From positions 1 to 41,967 of the IMG/VR virus record IMGVR_UViG_3300003323_000394: a DNA stretch of 41,967 nucleotides; one strand, 5' to 3'. Shown piece by piece: positions 27,233 through 35,096 of the stretch (position 1 is the first letter of the stretch; every line of letters begins with the position of its first letter). Source of the stretch: a virus. The notes under the pieces were generated by a model. It worked only from the letters and a program-made list of their open reading frames with translations, had not been told where the DNA came from and ran no database searches. The position numbers and the translations under genes are program-made.

Positions 27233-28513
27233 ATGCCACTGAAGCAAGGATCATCTCAGAAGGTCATCTCGGCCAACATCAAGGAGCTTGTTGAAGCGGG
27301 CCACCCGCAGAAGCAGGCCGTCGCCATCGCCGAGCGGAAAGCGCACAAGAGCAAGAACGCCGCCACCACGGCAGGCGGTGCCAACACCTTCGTCCCCTCC
27401 ACCAAGAAGTACGACGAGGACGGCTTCCACACCATCAAGTCGGTGCCAATCTTCGACGCTCACGACGGGCACGAAGAAGGACTCGACATCGACTTCGACA
27501 AGGATCTCCTCCAGAAGATCATCGACCAGTGCAACGCCCGCATCAAGGACACGGGCGACCTCGTGCCCGTGACGGACGGCCACACATCTGAAGATCCCAC
27601 CGTGCCCGAGCCTCAGATCCTCGGCTACGCTCACAACTTCACGCTGGGCCTGATTGGTCAGGACAAGCCGCGCCACTGCATCATGGCCGACCTCAAGATC
27701 CACAAGGAGCACATGGCCAAGGTCAAGCAGCTTCCACGCCGCAGCATCGAGTTGTGGCCAGACCTCTGCATCGACCCGGTGGTGCTCAAGGGGGCGGACA
27801 AGCCAGTTGTGGACAGCATCGCGCTCTTGGGAGCACAGCGGCCCGCGAGGGATCTTGGCTTGCTCTTCAGCAAAAAGCAAAGCGGCAAGACTAGATACAG
27901 GCACGAACTCAACCAGTTCAAGGAGAACATGGCCCCAGAAGAACTAGACCAACTCGTCGAGGCTTTGCTCGCTCACCCCAAGATGGTCGCCGCGCTCGCC
28001 CAAGACGAAGCGGCTGAGCACATGGAGATGGACGAGGAGCAGACACCCGAGGAAGAGCCCTTGAGAGAGGGCAAGGCGTGCATGGCCGAGGAGGAAGAGG
28101 AGCCCGACGAGGAGCAACTCGAACCCGCCAAGTTGCGGATGCAGCGCGATCAGGAGCGCCGCCGCTACGCCCGTCTTGAAGCAGAGCACAACGTCCTGAA
28201 GGAGAAAATCGCCGCCATCGAGCGCAAGGAGCGGGTTGCCAGCCGCAAGGCCGACCTGCTGGCGCTTGAGGGAGAGGGCTACTCCTTCGACATCGCCGAG
28301 GAGCTTGATTACGTCGCGGACCTCGAACCGGCCCGCTACAGCAAGCACCTCACCAAGATCAAGAAGAACTACCGCCGAGCACCCGTGGGCATCAACGTCA
28401 GGCCCGCCGCCGTGCCCGCAGAAGGTGGTTTGCCAGCAGCCAGCGCCGATCCCCATGAGGTGATGAAGGCCGCTGCCCTCAAGGCTCAAGAGCGTTACGG
28501 GAGGAAGAGCTAA
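27233..28513 (+). CDS. Head maturation protease / scaffold (Mu gpI-like)
   Basis: A 426-residue protein. Residues about 7-38 form a small helical unit (QKVISANIKELVEAGHPQKQAVAIA) common in phage and bacterial proteins. The centre (about 60-205) resembles Mu-type prohead proteases, with TDGH (114-117) and LPRRSIELWP (167-176) as likely His and Ser parts of the active site. The acidic segment (about 240-300) and coiled coil (about 300-345) fit a scaffold that is degraded on maturation. It precedes decoration and capsid genes, as expected. The start is set by the CTACATA box and terminator; an in-frame start at 27197 would lie in the terminator. Confidence 0.75.
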   Translation: MPLKQGSSQKVISANIKELVEAGHPQKQAVAIAERKAHKSKNAATTAGGANTFVPSTKKYDEDGFHTIKSVPIFDAHDGHEEGLDIDFDKDLLQKIIDQCNARIKDTGDLVPVTDGHTSEDPTVPEPQILGYAHNFTLGLIGQDKPRHCIMADLKIHKEHMAKVKQLPRRSIELWPDLCIDPVVLKGADKPVVDSIALLGAQRPARDLGLLFSKKQSGKTRYRHELNQFKENMAPEELDQLVEALLAHPKMVAALAQDEAAEHMEMDEEQTPEEEPLREGKACMAEEEEEPDEEQLEPAKLRMQRDQERRRYARLEAEHNVLKEKIAAIERKERVASRKADLLALEGEGYSFDIAEELDYVADLEPARYSKHLTKIKKNYRRAPVGINVRPAAVPAEGGLPAASADPHEVMKAAALKAQERYGRKS

Positions 28514-28914
28514 TGACACAACCAAACTTTGTAAACGGATCGGGCGGCAACATCAGCACGAGCGTCTTCGTGGTGCAGGACACCGGCAACCCGAAGGCTG
28601 TCAATCAGGCCGCTGACGCCACGCACTTCATCGTGGGCGTGTCGCAACAGTACGCCAAGTACGCGCCGATCCCGAACGCCACGACCGTCGCCGCTGACAC
28701 GCAGGGCGATCCCGTCTTGGTTTACACCGAAGGCGACACCTGCTGGCTGAACGCCACCACGGCTGGCTGGACCGCTGGCGATCGTTTGACGGCAAACGCC
28801 TCGGGTCAGGGCATCACGGCCTCGGGCACCAACTACTACGGTGCCATCGCGCTCACAACGATGTCGGGCGCTGGACTCGGCCAAGTCCAAGTTCTGCTAG
28901 GAAAGAATCCATAA
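28513..28914 (+). CDS. Head decoration protein (DUF2190-like)
   Basis: A 133-residue, Gly/Ala/Thr-rich beta protein directly before the capsid gene, the usual place of decoration or stabilising proteins. Features are a Gly-rich start, a DPVLVYTEGDTCWLNATTAG segment and an LGQVQVLLG end, much like DUF2190 capsid-decoration proteins. It overlaps the scaffold stop by one base (TAATG). The assignment rests on composition, size and synteny. Confidence 0.65.
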   Translation: MTQPNFVNGSGGNISTSVFVVQDTGNPKAVNQAADATHFIVGVSQQYAKYAPIPNATTVAADTQGDPVLVYTEGDTCWLNATTAGWTAGDRLTANASGQGITASGTNYYGAIALTTMSGAGLGQVQVLLGKNP

Positions 28915-28926
28915 TAACGGAGGAAG

Positions 28927-29973
28927 ATGGCATCTTATGTTTACCCCGGAGCAGCGGACGTATATGTCCCGTCTCTGTCCTCCGATCTTGTAATCGAGTT
29001 TTCGAGGAACCCCGACAAGTTCCCGCTCGTTCAATACGTCGATTACCGCATAGTTGACAAGCAGCGTGGCTACTGGGTCAACATGCTCAACGATGGTCAG
29101 GTCCGCATCACGTCGGACACTGACAACGTGTGGGCTGAGGCTGCTGATAGCCCGCAGTGGACCGATGGCGCAGCAGACTCCTTCACCTTCCCGCAGTTCA
29201 ACTGCATCAGGCGTCGTCAGTCGAAGCGACTCGGCCACCTCGCCATTGATCAGGCTGGCTGGGACATCGTGGCCCAAGCGTCTCGCTTCGAGGCCATGCA
29301 GATGATGACCAAGAGGGTGCGCCGCATCCACGAAACCCTCACGACTCAGGGCAACTGGAGCTTCGGCCTCAACAACGCCCTGTCGCACTATGCCACGGCT
29401 ACGACCGCTGGTGGTGGCACATGGTCCTCGGCGACGAGCACCAACACCTACATCCGCAACTCGCTGGCCTACGCGCAGATCCAGATCAATCAGGGCACCT
29501 ACGGCGTCGTGAGGCCAGAAGACCTGTATCTGGTTTTCAACCCGAACGTGGCCAAGACGGTCGCGCTGAGCGGCGAGTTCCTCGACTTCGTGAAGCAGAA
29601 CCCGACCGCCATTGCCATCTGGGAAAACCAGCCGCAGTTCAGGCTGTACGGCATCCCCGAGCAACTGATGGGCCTGCGGGTCGTGGTCGATGACACCACA
29701 TACAACTCAGCGGCCCCCGGTGCCTCGCCGTCGCTGCACTTCACGTTGTCGGACAGCTACGCCGTCCTGCTCACCAAGCAGCGTGCGGTCAACCCGGCAG
29801 CGGGCAGCGCCTTCAGCACCTTCAACGCCTTCTTGTACGAGGACATGAAAGTCGAGGTGTTCGACGACCCGGAGAACCGGCGCGTCAACATGTACGTCAC
29901 GGAGAACATCGACGACTCGGCCAACGGCCTCGTCGCTCCGCAGTCGGGCTTCTTGATCAAGATCGACAGCTAA
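28927..29973 (+). CDS. Major capsid protein
   Basis: A 348-residue protein after the protease and decoration genes and before the connector genes, with ribosome site GGAGGAAG before ATG. Regions fit an HK97-type capsid: a long helix with basic residues (about 110-137, DIVAQASRFEAMQMMTKRVRRI), a YLVFNPNVAK strand (about 200-209), a P-domain-like stretch IPEQLMGLRVVVDD (about 245-258) and LTKQRAVNP near the end. The call relies on size, synteny and this pattern. Confidence 0.8.
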   Translation: MASYVYPGAADVYVPSLSSDLVIEFSRNPDKFPLVQYVDYRIVDKQRGYWVNMLNDGQVRITSDTDNVWAEAADSPQWTDGAADSFTFPQFNCIRRRQSKRLGHLAIDQAGWDIVAQASRFEAMQMMTKRVRRIHETLTTQGNWSFGLNNALSHYATATTAGGGTWSSATSTNTYIRNSLAYAQIQINQGTYGVVRPEDLYLVFNPNVAKTVALSGEFLDFVKQNPTAIAIWENQPQFRLYGIPEQLMGLRVVVDDTTYNSAAPGASPSLHFTLSDSYAVLLTKQRAVNPAAGSAFSTFNAFLYEDMKVEVFDDPENRRVNMYVTENIDDSANGLVAPQSGFLIKIDS

Positions 29974-30000
29974 CATCTCCTCTGTCGTAGAGAGCGATCA

Positions 30001-30026
30001 CGCCCCGCAGCAATGTGGGGCGTTTT
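30001..30026 (+). terminator. Intrinsic terminator after the capsid gene
   Basis: CGCCCCGCA (30001-30009) and TGTGGGGCG (30014-30022) pair with one G-U, with a GCAA tetraloop and TTTT tail. It ends capsid transcription 14 bases before a late box. Confidence 0.8.
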
Positions 30027-30039
30027 CGTTGCGCCGCCA

Positions 30040-30046
30040 CTACATA
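30040..30046 (+). promoter_or_regulatory. Late promoter box CTACATA
   Basis: CTACATA exactly five bases before ATG 30052, right after a terminator. Confidence 0.75.
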
Positions 30047-30051
30047 CCACC

Positions 30052-30564
30052 ATGAGCTATGCCCAGCCCTCTGACCTGATCTCACGCTTCGATGCCCGCG
30101 TCCTTGGCGACTTGGCCGAGGACAACGGCACCCGCGTCAGCCCCTCTGGCCTCTTGACCGACCCCAACGTCCAGACGGCCCTCAACGACGGCGCGGCCAT
30201 GATCGACATGGCCTGTCAGGTCGGTGAGCGGTACACGCAGGCCCAGCTTGCCGCCCTCACCGGCACCGATCAAGCCGCCCTGTTCAGGCTCAACTGCGAC
30301 CTCGCGTTCACATACCTCTGTCAACGCCGTGGCCTCAAACCGCCGCAGTACGACGAGGCGTACAAGCGGAGCGAGGAGGTGCTGACCCGCCTGAAGGACG
30401 GAGCCCTCATCTTCAACGTGGCGGGTGATGTGGGGGCCGGTGTGGAGACGATCAACTTCCCCAGCACGCAGGCTTACGACAGCGTGAGGACCATCAGGAC
30501 GGCCACGCCGCAGTTCTTCCCGACGAGGCGTTTGCAGCGGGCATCTTCGTCCTCGACCAGTTAA
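30052..30564 (+). CDS. Head-tail connector protein (DUF1320/Mu gp36-like)
   Basis: A 170-residue protein. The opening SYAQPSDLISRFD and the later LNDGAAMIDMACQ and FRLNCDLAFTYLCQRRG fit the Mu gp36-like (DUF1320) family that follows the capsid gene in Mu-type heads. The mostly helical core and Ser-rich basic tail agree with an adaptor. The true start is 30052, supported by the box five bases upstream; the earlier start at 30013 would lie in the terminator. Confidence 0.75.
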   Translation: MSYAQPSDLISRFDARVLGDLAEDNGTRVSPSGLLTDPNVQTALNDGAAMIDMACQVGERYTQAQLAALTGTDQAALFRLNCDLAFTYLCQRRGLKPPQYDEAYKRSEEVLTRLKDGALIFNVAGDVGAGVETINFPSTQAYDSVRTIRTATPQFFPTRRLQRASSSSTS

Positions 30565-30572
30565 GGAGATCA

Positions 30573-31049
30573 TTGGCGACACTCAGCACGATTGTAGGCG
30601 GGCTCCAGACAGCCCTGACGACCGGGGCGAGCCCCGTCTTCACGGCGACGACCTGCTTCTTCAGTTTCGATCCTCGCAAGGCTCTGGCCTATCCGCCAGC
30701 CGACCAGTTCGCGGTCATCCAGCCCAACGACCTCAAGGTGAAGAACCGCGTCTTCAAGGGCGGCGGCAACATCAACTACACGATCAGTTGGGACACGACG
30801 ATCTGGCTGTTCGTTCGCTTCGCCGTGGACGTAGCCAACCGCGTTGACTCCTACCTGCTCGATGCCACCTACGGCTCGCTGGTCCTCACCGACAGCGTGA
30901 TGGAGGCGCTCCAGTCCTTCACCAACACGGAAGGCAACAACCTCTGGGGCTACCAGCTTGACAGCATCGACTGGCAGACCGAGGAGCGCAACGACGTGGG
31001 CTGGGCCGTCACCAAGATGAAGTTCCATACGGATGTGACGGGTCGCTAA
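30573..31049 (+). CDS. Tail-completion / head-tail joining protein (putative)
   Basis: A 158-residue alpha/beta protein starting at TTG with AAGGAGATC before it. The N-terminal helix (STIVGGLQTALTTG), beta middle (INYTISWDTTIWLFVRF) and later helix fit tail-terminator or completion proteins, which sit between connector and tail tube genes. The call is from synteny and size. A 614-base interruption by an antisense HNH gene follows before the next tail gene. Confidence 0.6.
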   Translation: MATLSTIVGGLQTALTTGASPVFTATTCFFSFDPRKALAYPPADQFAVIQPNDLKVKNRVFKGGGNINYTISWDTTIWLFVRFAVDVANRVDSYLLDATYGSLVLTDSVMEALQSFTNTEGNNLWGYQLDSIDWQTEERNDVGWAVTKMKFHTDVTGR

Positions 31050-31606
31050 GTCACATGTGCCCAACGGCGACCAAGAAGTATGTTGCTGATGGCTGTCTGC
31101 CCAACCTTGAACTGCTTCGCCAGTCTTGCTTGGGTGAACTCCCCAGTGGCGTACAGACGGCGAATTGATCTGACATCATCATCTGTGAGCTTGGCCGCTG
31201 GGTTCTTTTGTCCTCTGACCAACTCAGGATTGAGCTTGGCAGGTGGAACCCAATCAGACCAGCTTTTCGGATGCTTTCGCCGTGCAGATCGTTTTCCTGT
31301 CGGAATACACTCAGGGTGCGTGACCGCAGCATGTCGCCGCTTCCTAACGCAATCCTTCATGTTGTCTGTTTGAGTTCCGAGAAACAGGTGGTCGGGCCTT
31401 ACGCAACTGGGATTATCACAGTGATGAAGGACGAACATCCCAACAGGGATTGCCCCGTAATGAAGCATCCAGCTTAACCGATGTGAGTACCAGTTTACTC
31501 CATTCACAGTGCAACGACCGTATCCTCGTTTGTTGGTTGCACCTTGCCAGAGCCAACAATCGGCAGTCTTGTGTACTTTGAGCCAGAATCGTGTTGATGT
31601 ATCCAT
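31046..31606 (-). CDS. HNH homing endonuclease with C-terminal DNA-binding module
   Basis: A 186-residue protein if started at ATG 31606; a longer form from 31642 is possible. The N-terminal part has WLWQGATNKRGYGR (19-31), then the HNH core SHRLSW (41-46) and LHHCDNPSCVRPDHL (60-74). After a basic linker, residues about 140-184 (KLTDDDVRSIRRLYATG, LAKQFKVGQTAISNIL) form a NUMOD-type helix-turn-helix. It is antisense in the tail gene cluster, with stop overlapping the plus-strand gene by four bases, and AT-richer than its neighbours. A free-standing homing endonuclease. Confidence 0.9.
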   Translation of the reverse strand: MDTSTRFWLKVHKTADCWLWQGATNKRGYGRCTVNGVNWYSHRLSWMLHYGAIPVGMFVLHHCDNPSCVRPDHLFLGTQTDNMKDCVRKRRHAAVTHPECIPTGKRSARRKHPKSWSDWVPPAKLNPELVRGQKNPAAKLTDDDVRSIRRLYATGEFTQARLAKQFKVGQTAISNILLGRRWAHVT

Positions 31607-31663
31607 ACCTACGATTGTAACAACAGTGCCCCAACTGTTCAACCGACATCACCGGGAGATGAG

Positions 31664-31840
31664 ATGGAAGCCTACTTGTGGATGGTGAAGGGCTTTGGCG
31701 GGCTGGTGAAGACGCTGGAAGAGATGAGCGAGGCCCGCGAGAAGATGCCCGAGCACGTCAGGAACGAGCTACAGAACTGGCTCGAACGGCTGCGCCGCGT
31801 GATTGACATACAGAACCGACTAGGAGACGAATGCCCCTAA
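31664..31840 (+). CDS. Small tail-region protein, 58 aa
   Basis: A 58-residue protein from ATG 31664 to TAA 31838-31840, easy to miss by length cut-off. The sequence is one long charged amphipathic helix (TLEEMSEAREKMPEHVRNEL, then LERLRRVIDIQNRLG). GGGAGATGAG precedes the ATG, and its end overlaps the next gene by ten bases. Both signs support a real gene. Function unknown; a small connector or chaperone is possible. Confidence 0.7.
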   Translation: MEAYLWMVKGFGGLVKTLEEMSEAREKMPEHVRNELQNWLERLRRVIDIQNRLGDECP

Positions 31841-32322
31841 CGACAGCGACCCTGAACAACCAACTGAGCTTCACGCTCACAAGGACCAACACCGGCTTCA
31901 ACGCGACCAAGGCCAACAACAACTCGGTGACGTTCAACCTCAACGGGTTGAACGTCACGACGTTCAATCAGGTCTTCGCCCAGCAGTACACGCTCGCCGC
32001 TGCCGCCAATCAGGACATTGACCTGACCAGCTTGACGAACCTCGTCTATGAGAGCTTCTCCTTCGGCCATGCACTTCTCCTGATGGTGACGGCCACCGGC
32101 TCCCAATGCACCGTCACGCCGGGGCCGACGAACGGTCTGCAATGGTTCTTCGGCGGCAGCACCCAGAGCGTGATCATCCCTGCTGGCGGCTTCTTCTGCT
32201 TCAGCGAGCCAGTGACAGGGCCGGGGCACGTCGTTGACAGCACGCACAAGGTCTTGCGCTTCACCAACTCGGGCGGCACCTCGCTCACCTTGAACGTGGC
32301 CATTCTCGGCTCGACGACCTAA
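31831..32322 (+). CDS. Virion protein, probably tail, 163 aa
   Basis: A 163-residue beta-rich, Asn/Thr-rich protein with little charge. The first half (TFNLNGLNVTTFNQVF) and the later GGSTQSVIIPAGGFFCFSEP have the look of a jelly-roll-like surface or tail protein. TAGGAGACGA precedes ATG. Its place before the tail tube gene supports a tail role, but I cannot name the family. Confidence 0.6.
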   Translation: MPLTTATLNNQLSFTLTRTNTGFNATKANNNSVTFNLNGLNVTTFNQVFAQQYTLAAAANQDIDLTSLTNLVYESFSFGHALLLMVTATGSQCTVTPGPTNGLQWFFGGSTQSVIIPAGGFFCFSEPVTGPGHVVDSTHKVLRFTNSGGTSLTLNVAILGSTT

Positions 32323-32344
32323 CGGCAAATCGGCCTCCTCCTGA

Positions 32345-32351
32345 CTACATA
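32345..32351 (+). promoter_or_regulatory. Late promoter box CTACATA with leader
   Basis: CTACATA lies 26 bases before ATG 32378. Here the expected start site (about six bases on) leaves a leader with CAGGAGGATC, so tail-tube mRNA would have a ribosome site, unlike the leaderless set. Confidence 0.6.
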
Positions 32352-32377
32352 CCTGTACTAAGGATCTCAGGAGGATC

Positions 32378-32749
32378 ATGGCTTTCAATCCACTCGCCGG
32401 TAAGGCGGCATCAGTTTCAATCGGCACCGTGTCTTATGCCTTCGACGAATGGAAGGCCACGATCAAGAACGGGCTGTCCAAGGTGACGAACTTCACCGGA
32501 GCGGGCTTCGCTCAGTTCATCGCTGGCATCACCGACGCAAAGGTGACGCTCTCTGGACCCTATGACGAAGGCAACATGGCCTTCACCGTGGGCAACGCCT
32601 ACACGTTGATCCTCGGCTACACGAGCATGGTAACGCTATCCGTCCCGGTCCTTCTCGAAAGCATCGAGCCAGACGTGAAGGTCGAGGATGCCCAGCGCGT
32701 GTCGTTGAGCTTCCAGAGCACCGGCTCGTTCACAGCCGCCATCACCTAA
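32378..32749 (+). CDS. Tail tube protein (putative)
   Basis: A 123-residue beta protein with the layout of small tail tube proteins: AFNPLAGKAASVSIGT start, TGAGFAQFIAGITDAKVTLSGPYD middle (with a G-x-Y-D turn), and VSLSFQSTGSFTAA end. It is followed by the tail-assembly chaperones with a frameshift, then the tape measure, the standard order in long-tailed phages. AGGAGG lies five bases before ATG, and a late box lies further upstream, fitting high expression. Confidence 0.75.
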   Translation: MAFNPLAGKAASVSIGTVSYAFDEWKATIKNGLSKVTNFTGAGFAQFIAGITDAKVTLSGPYDEGNMAFTVGNAYTLILGYTSMVTLSVPVLLESIEPDVKVEDAQRVSLSFQSTGSFTAAIT

Positions 32750-32764
32750 TCAAGAAAGGACTGC

Positions 32765-33223
32765 ATGTCAGTTGTCGGAGAACTGATCGGCGGGCACCAC
32801 GAGTTTTGCCACAAGGGCAAGACCTATCGCGTCCGCCTGATCGACCAAGAAGTCAAGGACATCTTCGAGAAGAAGATGTTCGCCCACGCCAAGGAGTGCG
32901 CCAAGAACATCAAGGACTTGATGACGGAAGGCGAGTACGCCGAGCACGTCCATCGCATCCGCGAGGACTACATGGACGGGAAGTTCAGCTTGGAGACCGA
33001 GCGGGGCGTCGAGTTCATCAAGAACCGCAAGGGCGCGGTCCTGCTGGTCTCGCTCCTCTTTGGCGTCACCGAGCACGAGGCCCTGAACCTCATGGTGGAG
33101 CGGCACGCCGACGTAGCCGAGCTTCTCAAGGTGGTCTTCAAGGAGAGCTACCCGGTGATGGAGAGCGAGGAAGCCGGTGAGCCAAAAAACGCCCACCGGC
33201 CCGCACCAGTCGGGCACAACTGA
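32765..33223 (+). CDS. Tail assembly chaperone, short form (lambda gpG-like)
   Basis: A 152-residue chaperone of the kind that coats the tape measure during tail assembly. It is helical from about 30 to 140, with a tail that holds the frameshift site. The zero frame ends at 33223 shortly after the slippery heptamer. Position between tail tube and tape measure is typical. Confidence 0.8.
   Translation: MSVVGELIGGHHEFCHKGKTYRVRLIDQEVKDIFEKKMFAHAKECAKNIKDLMTEGEYAEHVHRIREDYMDGKFSLETERGVEFIKNRKGAVLLVSLLFGVTEHEALNLMVERHADVAELLKVVFKESYPVMESEEAGEPKNAHRPAPVGHN
33184..33215 (+). promoter_or_regulatory. Programmed -1 frameshift site
   Basis: AAAAAAC (33184-33190) sits in the right zero-frame phase (A AAA AAC) for a -1 slip. 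A small stem (GCCCG 33199-33203 with CGGGC 33211-33215) follows eight bases later. Confidence 0.8.
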
Positions 33224-33501
33224 GGGCCATCTACGCCACGCTCATCCAGCACTTCAAGCTGAGGCCGTGGGAGATCGCCAAGCTCACTGACCGGCAGATC
33301 ATGGATCTCTACTTCCATGCTCGTGAGGAAGACGGCTCCATCAAGCCGGTGGAGGACAAGCCGCCGCCTGACACGCTGGACTACCACCTCATGCATGTTG
33401 ACCTGTTGGTGGCAAACAAGGTGCTGACGCCCGAGGACGGCCAGAAAGCTAAGGAGCAAGTTAGGATCAAGTGGCAGCAGAAGAAGCAATCGCAGAAGTA
33501 G
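33190..33501 (+). CDS. Tail assembly chaperone extension (lambda gpT-like, by -1 frameshift)
   Basis: After a -1 slip on AAAAAAC the ribosome reads on for about 103 codons to 33501. The extension contains FKLRPWEIAKLTDRQIMDLYFHAREEDG, a typical gpT-like helical domain, then a basic Gln/Lys-rich end. It has no good start of its own before ATG 33301, so it is best seen as the C-terminal part of a gpGT fusion. The end overlaps the tape measure start by 31 bases. Confidence 0.75.
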   Translation, partial: RPPARTSRAQLRAIYATLIQHFKLRPWEIAKLTDRQIMDLYFHAREEDGSIKPVEDKPPPDTLDYHLMHVDLLVANKVLTPEDGQKAKEQVRIKWQQKKQSQK

Positions 33502-35096
33502 GCAAGGTAATCGCCCAGAGCCTCAGCGGCCTCGTGGGGCTGGTCTCCAAGGTGTTCAGCACCGGCCCAGCCCCAGCGGCCACCGCTCCGTCTGGTGGTG
33601 CAACTTCTTCCGCCCCGGCCAACACGACCGGCATCGACTCGGTGCTCCGTGCCCTGTCCAACTTGAACAAGGTGACGCTGGGCCTGTCCGGGGCGATGGG
33701 AAGTCTGCTGGCCTCGGTGGTAAACATCACGGCTCCCAGCAAGGCCCTGTCCGAGCGCTACGCCAAGGCGGTTGAAGAAGCGGCCAAGGCCAGCGAGGAC
33801 TACCAGAAGGCCGTCAAAGCCGCCGCAGCGGCTCAGGAAGCGGTCAAGGACGCTCGCCTCAAGGCCAACTTCACCGGACGCGCCGAGGACGTGGAGGCGG
33901 CGAAGCAGGCCGAGAGCAAGGCCACAGCCGCCCAGACCGACGTGGAGAAGAAGGCCGAGATCAAGACGAAGAAGGCGCAGGACGCCGAGGCGGTCAAGCC
34001 GAGCGGGCTGGCCGAGGTGGCAGCGGCCATCAGCGGGATCGCCGCGGTGGCCACCGCTGCCGTGGGTGCTATTGAACAGGTTATCGGGCAACTCAAGGGC
34101 TTCGTCGAGGCCCTCAACCCAGCCCTCATCAACCAGTTCAACAGGGCCATGCGTGATCTGCAAGCAACAGTAGGGGTTGCGTTCGAGCCGATCTTCGAGG
34201 TGCTCACCGGCACGTTCAGGCAGGTGGCTGGCTTGATCCTGCCTGTGATGGAAGAGCTTCGGCCCGTGGTGCAGCAGCTTACAGAGAGCTTTGCGGCCAC
34301 GCTCATCCCGCAGGTGAAGCTGGCGGTGTCGATCTTCTCGGCTCTCGCCCCGGTCCTGCGTGTCATCGCCAGCCTGTTCACCACGCTTCAGGGCGTCATG
34401 CAACCGATCTTCGGTGTCTTGCAGTTGTTCGCTACTGGCATCGGCTTCCTGTTCCAGCTTCTTGAAGTGGCCCTGTTGCCGCTGACGGAAGCCCTGAAGG
34501 TGGTTAGCGCCTTCTTCGAGGGCTTCAGCGAGTTGCTCAACGTGGTGAACATCGTGTTCAGCGCCTTGGTCAAAACGGTCGCCGACTTCATCAAGTCGCT
34601 CTTGGCTGGCTTCAACTTCAAGGGGATCGCCGATCTGGTCACGAGCACCTTCAAGAAGCTGATCGAGGCGATGCTGTTGTTCATCGGCTCGTTGGCCAAG
34701 TTCTTTGGGGCCAACAAGTTCCTGAAGAACCTGATCGAAGGGCTGAGCCCGAAGTCCGGTGCTGTGGCGGGCGGTCCTGCGAGCATCTCCAGCTTCGAGC
34801 AGATCTCGAAGGATTTGGCTGTTGCTGCGGCCACGGCGACGGGCACCAGCGGCGAGGCCGAGAAGAAGTCCGATCTGGGCGATGTGGTCAAGCAGCTTCG
34901 GGACATCGAGCGAGGCGGCGACTCGGGCTTCACGAAGCTGGTGAACAAGATCGACGAATTGATCGACACCTTCAAGGGAACGAAAGACAAGGCCGTCACT
35001 TACGTCAAGGAGGCGGCTACCACCACCACGAACCTTGCCACAAATCCGCTGGTGTCGCCGATTGGCTGGGCTGCGAGGAAGTTGCTCGGAGGATAA
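33471..35096 (+). CDS. Tape measure protein
   Basis: A 541-residue protein right after the frameshifted chaperones. A Pro/Ala-rich N-terminus is followed by a long alpha-helical, Ala/Lys/Glu-rich coiled coil (about 90-180) and hydrophobic helices (about 185-205, 255-340), which fit membrane insertion on ejection. A basic C-terminal part follows. At about 0.15 nm per residue, 541 residues predict a tail of roughly 80 nm, short for a siphovirus. GTG start with AGGA just upstream. Its stop overlaps the next ATG by one base (TAATG). Confidence 0.8.
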   Translation: MAAEEAIAEVGKVIAQSLSGLVGLVSKVFSTGPAPAATAPSGGATSSAPANTTGIDSVLRALSNLNKVTLGLSGAMGSLLASVVNITAPSKALSERYAKAVEEAAKASEDYQKAVKAAAAAQEAVKDARLKANFTGRAEDVEAAKQAESKATAAQTDVEKKAEIKTKKAQDAEAVKPSGLAEVAAAISGIAAVATAAVGAIEQVIGQLKGFVEALNPALINQFNRAMRDLQATVGVAFEPIFEVLTGTFRQVAGLILPVMEELRPVVQQLTESFAATLIPQVKLAVSIFSALAPVLRVIASLFTTLQGVMQPIFGVLQLFATGIGFLFQLLEVALLPLTEALKVVSAFFEGFSELLNVVNIVFSALVKTVADFIKSLLAGFNFKGIADLVTSTFKKLIEAMLLFIGSLAKFFGANKFLKNLIEGLSPKSGAVAGGPASISSFEQISKDLAVAAATATGTSGEAEKKSDLGDVVKQLRDIERGGDSGFTKLVNKIDELIDTFKGTKDKAVTYVKEAATTTTNLATNPLVSPIGWAARKLLGG

